A stretch of 16,481 nt of DNA, from NCBI GenBank assembly GCA_016748015.1, contig JAAOMT010000362.1, positions 1 through 16,481 of the forward strand. The letters run 5' to 3'. The notes under the pieces are model-generated. The model saw only the letters and a program-made list of their open reading frames with translations, was not told the origin of the DNA and ran no database searches. Positions 7,931 to 16,481 of the stretch are shown piece after piece. A program made the position numbers and the translations under genes. Positions within the stretch are counted from its first letter, which is position 1. Each line of letters opens with the position of its first letter. This DNA comes from Geosiphon pyriformis. Lineage: Eukaryota > Glomeromycota > Glomeromycetes > Archaeosporales > Geosiphonaceae.

Positions 7931-10860
7931 ATTGTAATACAAACTCTCTAATATTCAAATTATTCGAATGTTTTAAATAATAAAAACTTTGAGTTTTTTT
8001 GTCTAATAAAAAATGTTATTAAGCCTAAAATACATTTTATTAAATAGTCATTTATTTTAATCATGGTTTCTTGTTATTTTTTTGTTTTAAATTAAAATTT
8101 TACAAGCTTTTTAAAATATCATAAATTCATTAAAGAGATTTTAGTAGATGCTTTTTTTTCTTATTGTAGCAAATATATTTTTAATATATTTTTAAAGATA
8201 ATAGTTACATCTTCAAATAAGACTCAAAAAATAGTTTTGTCAAAGTTTTTTTTTTAACTATCAAAGTTCTCATAAGCAGTTTTATTTTTGTAAAAAATAA
8301 ATAAATAAATATATAATACATATAAAATACTAATCAAACTGCTTTTAATTAAAAAGATTTTTGAATTTTGAATATTAATTACAGATTTTTAATAAAAAAA
8401 ACTGTCATTATAGCTTATTATTATGTTTGGTTAAATTAATACAGAATTCTTTTTATCTAAACTATTTCAAAAAGTATTGATATAAAACTATATAGCTGCT
8501 GTTATTTTGTTATTATATTTTTTTTATTAAAAGATAAATTATGCTTAATTTAAAAAATTAGCAGTCAAATTCTTTGAAAATTTTTCAAAAAGGGTAAATT
8601 GAGCACTCAAAGTTTGCCTTTTTTTCATCAAATGCTTTAGAAATTGAATAAAGTTGTACAAAATTCAAAGAGATAATTTAATAATGCTAAAAATTATGAA
8701 TTTTATTTGTGAAACTCAAAAGAGGCATCTTGGATATTTAGCAAGAAAAAAACCCTTGTTTAAGACATAAGGTTTGTTCAATTTTTTCAAATAATGACAT
8801 ATTATGCAAAGCAGCATATTTTGCTAAAGTACATAAAATTAATGGTATAAAACTTTATAGGGACAAATTTTTGAAATTATGAAAAAAGCTTAATTTCTAT
8901 TGATTTTCAGCTAGATTGTCTGTGAAAACAGCATAAAAGAAATCCAAAACTGAATTATTATGTATATTAAAAGTAAATAACTTTATAATAAGCTTTGCAA
9001 CTTTAACTATTTAGTTTCTTATAGAAAAATAAACACATTTAAATTGAAATCAAAAATTTAAGTGCCACAAAACAAAAAATGAGTAGGGGATGCAAAAAGT
9101 TAAATACAAAAAATTAGTGGTAAAGAAGCTCTTTTATCAATTTTATATTTTTAAATTTTAAATGTAAACTTAAATTAATTAATAAATATCTATTTTATGC
9201 TATGTTATTGGTCTTAACTTGTAAAAAAAATAACTCTAAAGCATTAATTATTATTATTATATTTGGTTAACCATGTCTAAACAATTAAGTATTTGTTTTC
9301 TATATTGATAAAAAATTCCCCAAATCTATCGAATCACAAATTATAATGATTTCAACCACATATTACAACTAATAAAGAATTATATATATATATATCCAAA
9401 TATGGAGTTTTGGATTTTCTCAAATTTTGATTGTAACAATTGCTTAGATAAATGGCCTAGAAAGAAGAAAATTTTTTAAAGTTTTGGTTTTATTGCAATG
9501 AAAAAAATTTGGTTGGTATTTGGTTTTTTCTTAAAAATAGATGGCTTCAATCTTTAGATCAGGATAGTGATGATATGATAACATGATAACATATAACATG
9601 TAATATTAATATTGATTTTTTGCAACATGTGTCATATTATAAAAACGCTTATAAAAAACTGCTAGATTTAAAATCAATTTAGAGAAAAAAACAAAATTTA
9701 ATTTTATTGTAGAAATATAGGAATATTATCCATAGATTAGAAGATTTTTAGATGTAAAAGATTTATTGTTTAACCATCAGATATTTTTTAGAACAAGAAA
9801 GTATTTTGAGCTTTGAATTCTTATAAAATAAACTTTTGCATTTATGGTTAATTTTTATATTCTCTATTTGTAAATATTACAAATAATAATAAATCAATAA
9901 TATATTAATTAATGATATATTAAAATGTTTAATCAAAATTAAATTAGCTTTAGAATATATTTTTAGTTTTGAAAATTTAAATGTTCATATATTCATTACA
10001 TTTGAATTAATTAAATTGTTAATTTGTTTCAGCTCATTGCAAAATATTTTGTTTTAATTTTTTCTGAAAAATTTGTAAAATAATAATAATAATTTTTATT
10101 CGAAAATACTATTGTGAAAATTTCTAGACAAATAATTTTAATATCTTTACAAGCAAGTAATTTTTAAAACAAAAAACCAAATTTAATTGTACATATATAA
10201 AATAAACAAAAAAAAATTTTAAATATTGATAATTTATTCTTCACCCTAAATTTTTTGAAATTAATAGGTAAATTTTCAAGATAAAAATTTTTTATTAATT
10301 TGACCAAGTTGATAACAACTTTCTTATAACCATTTATTTTTTTATTATAAATAGTTATTTAATAAAACTTTATTATTATTTTCTTTTTAATTCATAAATA
10401 ACTAGTTTTATTATATATTAACTGTTTTTAAATCATTTGTAAGTTTTATTGTTAGTATTATTTAAAGTTGTATTTTCTTTCTAATTTAGTTAAAATTTAT
10501 CTTTTTAAATTATGTAGATTCCACTAACAGCCCTTTTAAATCCAACTTATATTTTACCAAAAAAGCTAAAAAATCATTATTATGTTTTATAAACCAATAT
10601 TATCCCAAAATAACATTAATATTTGTTTATTAGCTATTTTTAAGATGTTCACTTTCACATTTTTGTATTTAAATACACATATATATTAAGTTTATTATTA
10701 ATATTTTATTCTTAAATTTTCCAATTTATGTTTTTAATTGAAATATAATCCATATTTATAAATTTAAAATACAACTAAGTAATAGAATCATTGACATTAA
10801 TGAAAAATAATATACGTCATTAATACACAAACTGCATTTCTGCATGAGAATTTTATTTGT
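7931..10860. other. About 2.9 kb of AT-rich DNA without a recognisable gene
   Basis: I found no frame with protein-like content, no rRNA or tRNA, and no terminal repeats. CpG is nearly absent. Visible simple sequence includes a (TA)n run near 9383-9396, a doubled TGATAACA unit near 9576-9591 and a TAA-type run near 10081-10093. A slightly more complex patch at about 8570-8960 could be an old transposon fragment, but no motif could be read on either strand. Confidence 0.5.
9576..9591. repeat. Short tandem repeat TGATAACA x2
   Basis: The eight-base unit TGATAACA occurs twice in succession and is followed by a variant (TATAACATG). It is a minor simple-sequence feature with no evident function. 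Confidence 0.6.
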
Positions 10861-10933
10861 GCATAAAAAAAAATAGGTGCCTGTTGATTGTTTCATTGAA
10901 TTATCAATATTTTTGACTTTATATATCTTACTA

Positions 10934-12423
10934 ATGGCATCTAAACAACTCTTTCTTGCTTTATCTTACGATTTCAAGAACTTACTTAATAATTGGAATT
11001 TCTCTGACTTTAGAATTCTCATCAGTAAAGTGCCTAATACTAGAACCTTTCATGCTCATACACAAATTTTAGCAGCGAGATCATTATATTTTGCTAAAGC
11101 TCTCTCTAATGATAGTGTTAAGAGAGAAAATAATAATATTATTCTCGCTAACACTAATATATCAGCCAGAATTTTCGAGGTGATTCTTAGGTAAGTGTAT
11201 TAGTTTCTTTAAAAGTTTTTAATAATAATGGTCACTTATTTTATTTTTTGGATAGATATATTTATAATGGCGAAATTTCACTTAAAGAATATAGAATACT
11301 TACAATCTTGGAATTGCTGATTGCTGCTGATGAGCTTATTTTGAAAAATCTTATTGACTACTTGCAAGATTATCTTATTGAAAATCATACAAAAGAGCTA
11401 GAAAAAAACTTTGCCTCTTTGCATAAAACATCATTTACTCATGATTCATTCAAAAAGCTACAAGAATTCTGCTTCCAAATAGCTGCTACCAATTCAACTC
11501 TAATTTTTAAATCCCAAGATTTCACCTCCCTCAATAAAAGTTTTCTTTCTTCAATTTTATCATGAGATGATCTTAAGATGGATGAATCAGAAATATGGAA
11601 AAAGGTTGTGGAATGGGGAGTTGCTAAATTGGGTAATAATATTAAGCCAAAAAAAATTGTAAAATAGACAGATGAAAATTTTGACATCTTTAAAGAATCA
11701 ATCAAAGAGCTTCTACCTTTGATCTAGTTCTTTCATATATCTTCAGTTGACTTCTATAACAAAGTGAAGCCATTTGGGAGAATTCTACCCGGAACTTTGT
11801 ATGAAGATTTTTTACATCATTATCTAGTACTGGGGAGTCATCAAAATTTAGTAGATGCTCAGCCATTCCGAACAATTGCATCAAAGCTTTTTTAGTCACA
11901 TAATATGAGGCAGTTTGATCACTGGATTCAGGGCAAAGATGAAAATACTCTTTTTTAAGACCAACTTGGAAATAGTTTTAATTTGTTACTTCAAAGCAGT
12001 TGAAACGAATTCACTCCAGCCAATTTTCATTGATTATGCAATAATAAAGAAGCAACAATTAGTGTTATTAAAGTGAAAGAAACCAGTCAACTGATTGGTG
12101 GGTATAACCCAGAATCTTGGCATTCTTTCCATGATTATTTAGATGGAAAAAGAAGTTTTATATTTTCACTTGGAGATAGCAAACCTAAAAATGCTAAACT
12201 TAGCAAATTTATTGGCAGCCATAGACCTTTTGGTGGCTTATGTTATGAACCTGAATTTGGCTGGTATAATCTTCATATGGAAAGTAATGATTTTCAAAAT
12301 GCGCCCGGATGCTATTGTGAAAATAATGCAGAATATGAGCATGCTATAATGCCTAATTCAGAAAATGGAAAAGTAGACTTCTTTGTCAAAAAATATGAAG
12401 TTTTTCAAATCAGAAAACTTTAA
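10934..12423 (+). pseudogene. BTB-BACK-TLDc protein gene, copy 1, seven in-frame stops
   Basis: Start chosen at ATG 10934 (MASKQLFLALSYDF), the usual N-terminus of this family; the reading upstream to 10877 lacks an ATG. Exon 1 (10934-11190) encodes the BTB core, including HAHTQILAARS. A 65-nt intron (11191-11255) splits the Arg codon before YIYNGEI. Exon 2 carries the end of BTB, the BACK helices (residues about 130-240) and TLDc (about 325 to the end), with GSHRPFGG and EYEHAIMPNSE near the C-terminus. Joined exons total 1425 nt, exactly 475 codons, so no indel has occurred. Stops lie at 11563 (TGA), 11665, 11725, 11893 (TAG), 11956 (TAA), 12001 and 12031 (TGA). Compared with copy 2, two replace Trp and two replace Arg CGA. 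BTB-BACK proteins typically serve as Cullin-3 adaptors; the TLDc role here is unknown. Confidence 0.9.
11191..11255 (+). other. Spliceosomal intron of BTB-BACK-TLDc copy 1
   Basis: The donor is AG|GTAAGTG and the acceptor is TTTTTTGGATAG|A. Length is 65 nt, phase 2, splitting an Arg codon (AG plus A). The exact match of donor consensus, the restored frame and the same junction in copy 2 support it. Confidence 0.85.
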
Positions 12424-12516
12424 ACTTAGTTTATATAATCAGTCTAATGAATCCTTATATTTTTCAAAGTTTATATCAAATGGGGCTTCTTATTTTGGAA
12501 ATTTGCATGAGCAAAG

Positions 12517-12533
12517 TATTCTATAGCCTATTA
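12517..12533 (+). repeat. 17-bp block conserved in the 3' flank of both BTB-BACK-TLDc copies (copy 1 side)
   Basis: TATTCTATAGCCTATTA lies 94 bases after the stop of copy 1 and is found again, in the orientation of copy 2, at 15149-15165. Similarity continues on both sides (GCAAAG or GCAGAA before, a CTAAGTATA or TTGAGTATA end after). It may be part of a 3' UTR or simply duplicated flank. Confidence 0.75.
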
Positions 12534-14405
12534 CTCTAAGTATAAATAAATAACCAAATGGATATTGAATCTTATTCATGATCAAAACATTCTGAATCTG
12601 TGAAGCCTTTTTTTAAAGAACATTTCTTGGTGCTTGTAAAAAAAATAAAAATATTGCTCGTTTAACACACTTTGAGTTTACTTTTTGAAGGTTAGATATT
12701 TTCATATTTTACCACAAGTTAAACAATAAAATGCTTCAAGATCTTTTTCTTTATCGTGTGATTAATCAAATGGCATTTGAAAAATCACTTCTAGAGTTTC
12801 ATTATAGTTTTTTACTATTCAAAGTGTAAAATTAGAATAAAAAAACTTGAAAGATTTAATCACGGTTAAAAAAATAGATTTATTTTTATAGCTGCATATT
12901 TTATTATAATAAAGCCAATTCTGAACTATGATTGAAAGGTTAATAGGTAATTCTTTTAAAAGTTTTTTTTAAATCAAAGCTTAAATAAAATTTTGGATAA
13001 AAAGAGCTTTTTCTTTTACTAGCAAGAAATGATTTTTAAGCAATCAACATGCTATTCAATCAATCCTTATAATGGTTTTTATTAATCAGATTTACAATAA
13101 GTTTACTTGAACTATTATTTTAGAACAATCCATTAAATTTTTATAATTCTGAAGATTTATGGTATTCAAAAATAGCTATTTACAATAATAAGTTCAATTT
13201 CTAAAATATCTAGCATTTGAAAAGCAATAGTATTTTTAAGATTCAATTCAAGTTTATATATATAAAAAATATATTGTCAGTTTAATATTTTAGACTAAAA
13301 ATACATTCAATCATGATAGGCTTAGATTATAACAAATTATTTCACCAAGAAAAAATGGTATTTTGCTGATTTTATAAATAAACCCAAGTTAACCTGAAAT
13401 CAAGAATTTAAGTTAATTTAGAATGTGTAGTTTTAACAAAGCTTTCAAAGTTTTAGTTTAATAAATCAAGAATATTTTTATTTTAAAATCAACAAAAATA
13501 ACCTCAATATTGTAAATTAGTAAATGAATAAAAATTAAAGAAACTAGCTTTTAAATAAGATTTTAAGACAAAATTGAGCATTTTATTCTGTTTTAAAAGT
13601 TTATTAGCAATTCAAAGTTTTCAAGATGGGAAATATCTTATTTGTAAATAAGAAATTAATTTAAAACACATAAGTCGTACTGCAAAACTTTCAAAAACAT
13701 CTCTTCAATGATAGACTGCTTAAAAAAGATGCCATATTTATTTCAATTAAAAAATAATCTATTAAAATACATTGTTCCCTAAGAATATTAATCAATCATT
13801 TTTTAAGTTGATATTTCTTACATAAATATATTTTATTCTTGTATGTATAATTTTAAGGTTATTCATTATGACTAAACTTATTTTTGAATTAAATAATAAC
13901 GAGCACAAGGATAAATTTAAATGCTTATGATTTTTTCACTGCTAGAATAAAAACTTAAAATAATCTATTCAGCCATTTTTCTCCTATTATTGGCTTAATT
14001 ATTGGTCTATGACATTAATTGTTTAAATAATTTTAAATTCATTCTAATCAAGATTGATTTTTAAATCAATTATGGTTAATGGTTTTGGTAATAAAACACA
14101 AAATTGGTTTTTTAAATAGTTAAGATTAAATGTTGCACCAATTTTATGTGGGTTTGGTAATATTAAAGATTCTATTAAAATTTTACATACCAATATTATT
14201 TTTGGTGATTTATGTAATTGTAACAAGAATTGATGGAAAGTTACATAAAATGTTTATAAACTTTAACAGATTAGGAACATCTGTAAAAAATTGCGATATA
14301 CGTAGAATAGATTTAGGCCAAATAGGGTTAAAGAAAATATTTTAATGGAAACTTTTAAATTATTTCATAGAAATTCCATCATGATAAAATATTTTAAATA
14401 AATTA

Positions 14406-14426
14406 TAATAATAATAATAATAATAA
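14406..14426. repeat. (TAA)7 microsatellite
   Basis: Seven perfect TAA units are embedded in AT-rich spacer DNA. No role is visible. Confidence 0.85.
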
Positions 14427-15148
14427 TACAATTTTATTCAAAAACATAATGTAAGTTTAAATAAAAAACTTTTATAAATTTTTATTCATAAAAATAAATA
14501 TTTACTTTAAACATAAATTGTTTCTTTGTTTATTTTTTTTCATCTACAAAATTGTCTATGTTGCAATAAATTTCTATTTAAATGTTTAATTATCTTAGCA
14601 AAGGTATATTATTGCCATGCAATATTATTTTTTGGATACAATGGTTATTTTTTTTCTTTCATGTCTCAGAATATAATGTATAAAAAGTATTTTACCTTTA
14701 GCCATAAAAATTGAAAAAATTCTTCATTTCGAGTGCAATATTATAAAATAGATTGGATTAATTAAATATATTAAGATAACCTCCGAGTTTTGAGAACTTT
14801 TACTAGTAGATTTGTATGATGAATTTATTTTTGTAAAATGCGAACTCAAGGTTTTGAGAGAACAGAGCAAAAAGTAATTTCAATTACTCTTTTTTAAATA
14901 TAGGAAAAACAAGAAGAAATTTTCTGCCCAGTAAGAAACTAAACCCCTATTTAAAAGTTGTAATTTTGAATAATGGGAAAAAGCAACTATGCATTGAAAA
15001 GTCATATTTCTAAAGCTATTTAGCTAAAAATGTTTTATTGTTCTAGCCTGTGATAAGGCCTAAAAATTAAAAGATCAATTTTTATCAATATAACATTTAA
15101 GTTCTAAAGTATTTTTGATGTTTAAGATAAATCAAATTATACTCAAAA

Positions 15149-15165
15149 TAATAGGCTATAGAATA
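15149..15165 (-). repeat. 17-bp block conserved in the 3' flank of both BTB-BACK-TLDc copies (copy 2 side)
   Basis: The reverse complement reads TATTCTATAGCCTATTA, identical to 12517-12533, and lies 68 bases beyond the stop codon of copy 2. Its conserved position downstream of both genes shows that the duplicated unit extended past the coding region. Confidence 0.75.
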
Positions 15166-15233
15166 TTCTGCCAGTGAAAATTTCTAAGAGTGTAGAGTCA
15201 ATAAATATATACTCAAATTGAATAAAAGCGAAT

Positions 15234-16414
15234 TTATCTTTTTATAATTTGAAAAACTTCATACTCCTCAAAAAAGAAATTCACCTTTTCATTTTCTGAT
15301 CCAGGCATTATAGTATGCTCATAATCTGTTGTCTTTTTACAATGGCAGCCTAAACTACTTTTAAAGTCATTGCCATTTAAACGAATATAACTATATCCAA
15401 AATGGGGTCCATATATTGACCCACCATAAGGTCCATAACTGGCCAACAAATTTGCTAAGTTTAGCATTTTCAGCTTTGCCATCTCCAAGGGAAAAAACAA
15501 AACTTCCTTTTCCCTCCAACCAATCATTCCTAAAATGCCACGATTGTGGGCTATAGCCACCAATTAGCTGACCAATTCCTTTCACTTTGATTATGCTAAC
15601 TGTCGCTCCTTTATCATCACATAATCGATGAAAATCTGCTGGAGTGAATCTGTCTCGACTGCCTCGAAGTAACAATTTAAAATCGCTGCCAAATTGATCT
15701 TCGAAAGGAGTATTTTTGTCTTTGCCTTGAATCCAATGATCAAGCTGTTTTACATTATGCCATTGAAGAAGCTTTGAATCAATATTTAATTGAGAACAAC
15801 GCAATGGCTGAGCGTCTACAGACTCTTGATGACTACCCAGTACGAGATAATGATGTAAAAGATCTTGATATAAAGTTCCAGGTAAGATTCTCGCAAATGG
15901 TTTTACTTTGTGATAAAAGTCAACTGAAGATATGTTAAAGAACCGGATTAAAGGTAAAAGTCTTTCAATAGATTCCTTAAAGACATTAAAGTTTTCATCT
16001 TTCCAGTAAAGAACTTTTTCCATCTAAATATTGTTATCCAATTTAGCAACTCCCCATTCCACAACTTTTTCCCATATTTCAGATTCTTCTATATTTAGGT
16101 CATCCCAGCTTAAAATTGAGGAAAGAGTATTTTCACTAAGGGAAGTAAAATCTTGAGAGTTGAAGACTATAGCTGGATTGTTTGCAGCTATTTTGGTGCA
16201 AAATTTTTGTAACTTTTTGAAAGAATCATGCATAAATGAAGTTTTCTGCAAAATGGCGAAATTTTTTTCTAGCTCTTTTGCATGATGTTTAATCAAATAG
16301 TCTTCAAGGAGATCAATAAGATTCTCTAGAATAAGTTCATCAGCGGTAACAAGAAATTCTAAAATAGTAGACACTCCATGTTTATCAAGAGAGATCTCAC
16401 CGTTATAAATATAT
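15234..16414 (-). pseudogene. BTB-BACK-TLDc protein gene, copy 2, one stop and one frameshift; first exon outside window
   Basis: The exon begins after a CTGTACAG acceptor at 16415, reading YIYNGEISLDKHG as in copy 1. BTB end, BACK (KELEKNFAILQKTSFMHDSF, ILSWDDLNIEESEIWEKVVE) and TLDc (GSRDRFTPADFHRLC, IGGYSPQSWH, FVFSLGDG) are clearly readable. The frame is broken by TAG at 16024-16026, after LDNNI and just before MEKVLYW, and by one extra C at about 15441-15442 (GTTGGCCAGT where copy 1 has ATTGGCAGC). After it the C-terminus continues in the shifted frame (YGPYGG, then DYEHTIMPGSE, ending EVFQIIKR at 15234). About 16 CpGs were counted by eye here against about 10 in copy 1, which fits a younger, less decayed paralogue. 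The single-base frameshift could be an assembly error; the stop codon is harder to explain that way. If transcribed, the TAG would give a BTB-BACK protein without TLDc. Confidence 0.88.
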
Positions 16415-16481
16415 CTGTACAGAAAAATAAAATATATGAATTTATATTGGCCAAAATACTTTGAAGCAAATAAAAACCCTT
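16415..16481 (-). other. 3' part of the first intron of BTB-BACK-TLDc copy 2
   Basis: On the minus strand this AT-rich segment ends in TTTTATTTTTCTGTACAG, a good polypyrimidine tract and acceptor, exactly where copy 1 has its intron. The donor and exon 1 lie beyond the window edge, so the intron is at least 67 nt long. Confidence 0.8.

Larger units (their letters stand above)
12424..15233. other. About 2.8 kb spacer between the two convergent pseudogenes, no gene seen
   Basis: This is AT-rich DNA. Apart from the conserved 3'-flank patch near each gene and simple repeats, no coding or RNA feature could be supported. The short frames around 14044-14345 (both strands) and 14526-14714 show no domain, no family-like composition and no introns, so they are left uncalled. 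A small near-palindrome CTCAAGGTTTTGAG lies near 14847-14860. Confidence 0.5.

Noticed and set aside
8570-8960. Slightly more complex patch, possible old DNA-transposon transposase
   Set aside because: No motif or sustained protein-like frame on either strand.
11439-11899. Two open frames antisense to BTB-BACK-TLDc copy 1
   Set aside because: They are mirror shadows of the real coding exon, whose homology to copy 2 is clear.
12143-12349. 68-codon plus-strand frame inside copy 1
   Set aside because: It is an out-of-frame overlap of the TLDc coding sequence.
10934-12423. Stop codons read as sense codons (altered genetic code or programmed readthrough)
   Set aside because: All three stop codons occur, at positions that correspond to Trp, Arg, Gln and Glu in copy 2, so no single reassignment explains them.
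14044-14345. Overlapping open frames on both strands in the spacer
   Set aside because: No recognisable domain, no intron signals, low-complexity composition; nothing separates them from chance in AT-rich DNA.
14526-14714. Phe/Leu-rich 62-codon frame
   Set aside because: T-rich DNA translates to Phe and Leu by chance; no further evidence.

Overview
The window looks like nuclear DNA of a very AT-rich eukaryote, most probably an arbuscular mycorrhizal fungus (Glomeromycotina, Rhizophagus- or Gigaspora-like). This is an inference from three things: two genes of the BTB-BACK-TLDc type that is hugely expanded in those fungi, a short phase-2 spliceosomal intron at the same place in both, and a Ty3/gypsy-type gag-pol relic of a form I associate with those genomes. 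I see no intact protein-coding gene. Everything recognisable is a relic at some stage of decay.

Layout. 1-1390 is AT-rich DNA with one imperfect 66-bp tandem duplication (316-441) and a weak coding-like patch. 1390-6508 is a heavily mutated Ty3/gypsy-type retroelement read on the plus strand, in the order gag with a CCHC zinc knuckle, aspartic protease, a cysteine-rich domain of unknown role, a dUTPase-like domain with all five motifs traceable, reverse transcriptase, RNase H, and the start of the integrase zinc-binding domain. There it ends abruptly. No integrase core and no LTR were found. From about 1395 to 5068 the protein remains in one single frame broken only by stop codons, and almost no CpG is left.

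6505-7370 (minus strand) is a decayed two-exon gene for a Myb/SANT-like DNA-binding protein, tail to tail against the broken end of the retroelement. 7371-10860 has no recognisable gene.

10934-12423 (plus) and 15234-16414 (minus, first exon beyond the window) are two convergent BTB-BACK-TLDc pseudogenes about 2.8 kb apart. The first has seven in-frame stops and no indel. The second is younger-looking, with one stop and one one-base frameshift. They share intron position and phase and a conserved patch in their 3' flank, so they descend from one duplicated unit now in inverted orientation. The gene-poor spacer between them holds only simple repeats.

How the parts relate. The retroelement once encoded a complete copy-and-paste machinery with an added dUTPase. 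The BTB-BACK-TLDc proteins would have been adaptor-type proteins (substrate recognition for Cullin-3 ligases is the usual guess for BTB-BACK). No functional link between the element and these genes is visible. The common theme is point-mutation decay, with C-to-T and G-to-A prominent, acting on repeated sequence.
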